38,659 nucleotides of DNA from an uncultured Eubacteriales bacterium (lineage in GTDB: Bacteria > Bacillota > Clostridia > Oscillospirales > Oscillospiraceae). The stretch is from NCBI GenBank assembly GCA_900540635.1, contig UQGU01000022.1:1-38659 (forward strand), in the 5' to 3' direction. Position numbers and translations under genes: made by a program. Below are positions 36,231 through 38,659 of the stretch, in pieces. Each line of letters begins with the position of its first letter. Position 1 is the first letter of the stretch. Below the pieces are notes generated by a model. That model did no database searches and was not told the origin of the DNA. It saw only the letters and a list, made by a program, of their open reading frames with translations.

Positions 36231-38659
36231 TTGGCAAGAAAATTCAAAACCATGGACGGCAATACCGCTGCCGCCCACGTCAGCTACGCCTTTACTGAGG
36301 TTGCTGGCATTTACCCCATCACCCCGTCCAGCCCCATGGCCGACAACGTTGACCAGTGGGCCGCTGCCGGCCGGAAGAACGTCTTCGGCGACACCGTAAA
36401 GGTCGTTGAGATGCAGTCCGAGGCTGGTGCTGCCGGTACTGTTCACGGCTCTCTGGCCGCCGGTGCCCTGACCACCACCTACACCGCTTCTCAGGGCCTG
36501 CTGCTGATGATCCCCAATATGTACAAGATTGCCGGTGAGCTGCTGCCCTGCGTGTTCCATGTTTCCGCACGTACCGTCGCCGCTCAGGCTCTGAACATCT
36601 TCGGTGATCACTCCGACGTTTACGCCTGCCGTCAGACCGGTTTCGCCATGCTGTGCGAGACCAACGTTCAGGAAGTTATGGACCTGGGCGCTGTTGCCCA
36701 CCTGGCGGCCATCGAAGGCCGCGTTCCCTTCATCAACTTCTTCGACGGCTTCCGTACCTCTCACGAGATCCAGAAGGTCGCCGTGTGGGATTACGAGGAC
36801 CTGAAGGAAATGTGCGATATGGACGCTGTTGACGCGTTCCGCAAGCACTCCCTGAACCCCGAGCGTCCCATGATGCGCGGTTCTCATGAGAACGGCGATA
36901 TTTTCTTCCAGCACCGTGAAGCCTGCAACAAGTACTACGAGGATCTCCCCGAGGTCGTCGAGAAGTACATGGGCAAGATCAACGAGAAGCTGGGCACCAA
37001 CTATCAGCTCTTCAACTACTACGGCGCTCCCGACGCTGACCGCGTGATCATCGCTATGGGTTCCATCTGCAACGTGGCAGAGGAAGTCATCGACTACATG
37101 AACGCTCACGGCGAGAAGGTCGGCATGGTGAAGGTACACCTGTATCGTCCCTTCCGGGCCGATAAGCTGCTGGCCGCCATCCCCGCCACCTGCAAGGCTC
37201 TGGCCGTTCTGGACCGCACCAAGGAGCCCGGCTCCGAGGGCGAGCCTCTCTATAAGGATGTTGTCACCGCTCTGGCCAACGCCAACCGCTTCAATGACAT
37301 GAAGGTCATCGGCGGCCGTTACGGTCTGGGCAGCAAGGATACGCCTCCCGCCTCCGTCTTCGCCGTGTATGACGAGCTGAAGAAGGACGCTCCCAAGCAC
37401 GAGTTCACTCTGGGCATCGTGGATGACGTCACCCACCTGTCTCTGGAGGAGAAGGCCGTTCCCGGCGTTGCTCCTGCCGGCACCATCGAGTGCAAGTTCT
37501 GGGGTCTGGGCGGCGACGGTACCGTTGGCGCCAACAAGAACTCCACCAAGATCATCGGCGACCATACCGACAAGTACATCCAGGCCTACTTCCAGTATGA
37601 CTCCAAGAAGACCGGCGGCGTCACCGTCAGCCATCTGCGCTTCGGCGATCAGCCCATCAAGTCTTCTTACTATATCAACAAGGCTGACTTCGTGGCCTGC
37701 CACGTGCCTGCCTACATCACCAAGCATTTCCCCAGCGTCCGCGATGTGAAGCCCGGCGGTGTGTTCCTGATCAACTGCCAGTGGGATGACGCGGAGCTCA
37801 GCCACCATCTGGATGCCGCTTCCAAGCGTTACATCGCCAAGAACAATATCCAGGTCTACACCATCAACGCCATCGACCTGGCCAAGCAGATCGGCATGGG
37901 CAAGCGTACCAACACCATTCTGCAGTCCGCCTTCTTCTCTCTGGCAAAGGTTCTGCCTGAGACCGAGGCCCTGCAGTACATGAAGGACGCCGCCACCCAC
38001 TCCTACCTGAAGAAGGGCCAGGACGTTGTGGACATGAACCACAAGGCCATCGATCTGGGCGCTACCGCTTACAAGAAGTTCGACGTGCCCGCCGATTGGG
38101 CTGACGCCAAGGACGAGACTGTGACCACCAAGCTCACCGGCCGCGAGGGCGTTGTGAAGCAGGTGGAGGACATCATGTTCCCCGTGGGCCGTATGGACGG
38201 CGACAGCCTGCCTGTTTCCGCCTTCCTGCCTCATGTGGACGGTCAGTTCGAGCAGGGCGCTGCCGCTTATGAGAAGCGCGGCGTGTCCGTCTCCGTTCCT
38301 ACTTGGGACGCTTCCAAGTGCATCCAGTGCAACAACTGCGCATATGTCTGCCCCCATGCTACCATCCGTCCCTTCGCTCTGACTGAGGAGGAGGCCGCCA
38401 AGGCTCCCGCCGCTGCCAAGATCGTGGACGTGAAGGCTGGCAAGGGCAAGGGTGTTTACAAGTACACCATGGCCGTGTCTCCTCTGGACTGCATGGGCTG
38501 CGGCGTGTGCGTGGGCGTCTGCCCCGTGGGTGCCCTGACCATGGTTGGCCAGGAAGAGGAAGCCGCACAGCAGGATGTGTTCGACTACTGCGTGGCCGAG
38601 GTGTCCGAGAAGAAGGATATGCAGGACAACACCGTCAAGGGCAGCCAGTTCAAGCAGCC
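36231..38659 (+). CDS. nifJ: Pyruvate:ferredoxin (flavodoxin) oxidoreductase, 3' end beyond window
   Basis: 809 codons visible of an expected roughly 1170-1190. The TTG start at 36231 follows AGGAGG (36216-36221). The order is: alpha-like domain with YPITPSSPMAD and EAGAAGTVHGSL; beta/gamma regions (GGRYGLGSKDTPP, FWGLGGDGTVGANK); then two [4Fe-4S] ferredoxin motifs with cysteines from residue 697 (CIQCNNCAYVCP) and 754 (CMGCGVCVGVCP). The thiamine-diphosphate domain is cut off by the window end. It converts pyruvate and CoA to acetyl-CoA, CO2 and reduced ferredoxin, the main pyruvate step of strict anaerobes. Codon choice looks more biased (GCC, TCC, CTG, AAG) than in neighbours, fitting high expression. 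Confidence 0.95.
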   Translation, partial: MARKFKTMDGNTAAAHVSYAFTEVAGIYPITPSSPMADNVDQWAAAGRKNVFGDTVKVVEMQSEAGAAGTVHGSLAAGALTTTYTASQGLLLMIPNMYKIAGELLPCVFHVSARTVAAQALNIFGDHSDVYACRQTGFAMLCETNVQEVMDLGAVAHLAAIEGRVPFINFFDGFRTSHEIQKVAVWDYEDLKEMCDMDAVDAFRKHSLNPERPMMRGSHENGDIFFQHREACNKYYEDLPEVVEKYMGKINEKLGTNYQLFNYYGAPDADRVIIAMGSICNVAEEVIDYMNAHGEKVGMVKVHLYRPFRADKLLAAIPATCKALAVLDRTKEPGSEGEPLYKDVVTALANANRFNDMKVIGGRYGLGSKDTPPASVFAVYDELKKDAPKHEFTLGIVDDVTHLSLEEKAVPGVAPAGTIECKFWGLGGDGTVGANKNSTKIIGDHTDKYIQAYFQYDSKKTGGVTVSHLRFGDQPIKSSYYINKADFVACHVPAYITKHFPSVRDVKPGGVFLINCQWDDAELSHHLDAASKRYIAKNNIQVYTINAIDLAKQIGMGKRTNTILQSAFFSLAKVLPETEALQYMKDAATHSYLKKGQDVVDMNHKAIDLGATAYKKFDVPADWADAKDETVTTKLTGREGVVKQVEDIMFPVGRMDGDSLPVSAFLPHVDGQFEQGAAAYEKRGVSVSVPTWDASKCIQCNNCAYVCPHATIRPFALTEEEAAKAPAAAKIVDVKAGKGKGVYKYTMAVSPLDCMGCGVCVGVCPVGALTMVGQEEEAAQQDVFDYCVAEVSEKKDMQDNTVKGSQFKQ

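Noticed and set aside
36054..38357. 767-codon open frame on the minus strand opposite nifJ
   Set aside because: It is a shadow of the strongly biased codon usage of nifJ. The plus strand shows full family motifs, ferredoxin cysteines, a promoter and a ribosome site; the minus frame has low-complexity Val/Gly/His-rich sequence and no motif.
1..38659. CRISPR array, prophage or intact insertion sequence
   Set aside because: No regularly spaced repeat array, transposase, integrase or phage structural gene was seen; only the 84-bp recombinase scar suggests past mobility.

Overview
The window looks like chromosome from a spore-forming, gut-type clostridium, probably an Oscillospiraceae relative. 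Evidence: fairly high G+C, strong AGGAGG-type ribosome sites, frequent GTG and TTG starts, a spoIIID gene, a nifJ pyruvate:ferredoxin oxidoreductase, and a large fused CoA-dehydratase-type activase. The taxon is inferred from gene content and protein style, not from a marker search. No rRNA, intact tRNA, CRISPR array or intact mobile element is present.

Region 1 (1-8845) is the most unusual part. Three intrinsic terminators and a structured RNA-like repeat come first. A tight operon follows: two sugar-type ABC permeases, an HlyD/MFP-type adaptor, a small MacB-core-like membrane protein, an OmpR-type response regulator and its histidine kinase. Genes overlap by ATGA/GTGA or sit 3 bp apart. A separate promoter then drives a 748-aa lipoprotein whose C-terminal half is an ABC solute-binding domain. 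Both promoters carry TTAGAG boxes at 11-bp spacing, with the last box exactly 16 bp upstream of the -10. I read this as one two-component-controlled envelope system that combines importer-type and exporter-type parts and has no ATPase gene in the window.

Region 2 (8846-12572): a serine-recombinase scar, then a cyclic-di-GMP module made of a membrane diguanylate cyclase, a stand-alone HPt protein and a REC-degenerate GGDEF-EAL phosphodiesterase. Region 3 (12721-17744): a 1407-aa fused activase with two ASKHA ATPase domains, convergent with an anchored, Thr/Glu-rich surface protein. Region 4 (17848-20988): a textbook copper operon, csoR-copA-copZ, with two CsoR-type operators.

Region 5 (21105-25946): thymidylate kinase and a PspC protein, then a polysaccharide-control operon (Wzz-like adaptor, tyrosine kinase, PHP phosphatase, unknown secreted protein, LCP lipoprotein) with no glycosyltransferases. 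Region 6 (26118-35963): an SGNH esterase, rsmE, a PadR operon whose membrane/DUF4097 gene is split by one in-frame TAG, rlmH, a conserved-looking 52-aa protein, spoIIID, a threonine aldolase, pncC-thiI and a YifB/ComM ATPase. Region 7 (36125-38659): nifJ, cut by the window end, behind a promoter with a repeated ACGTTTCGT motif.

All assignments rest on reading motifs by eye. No database search, structure prediction or codon statistic was run.
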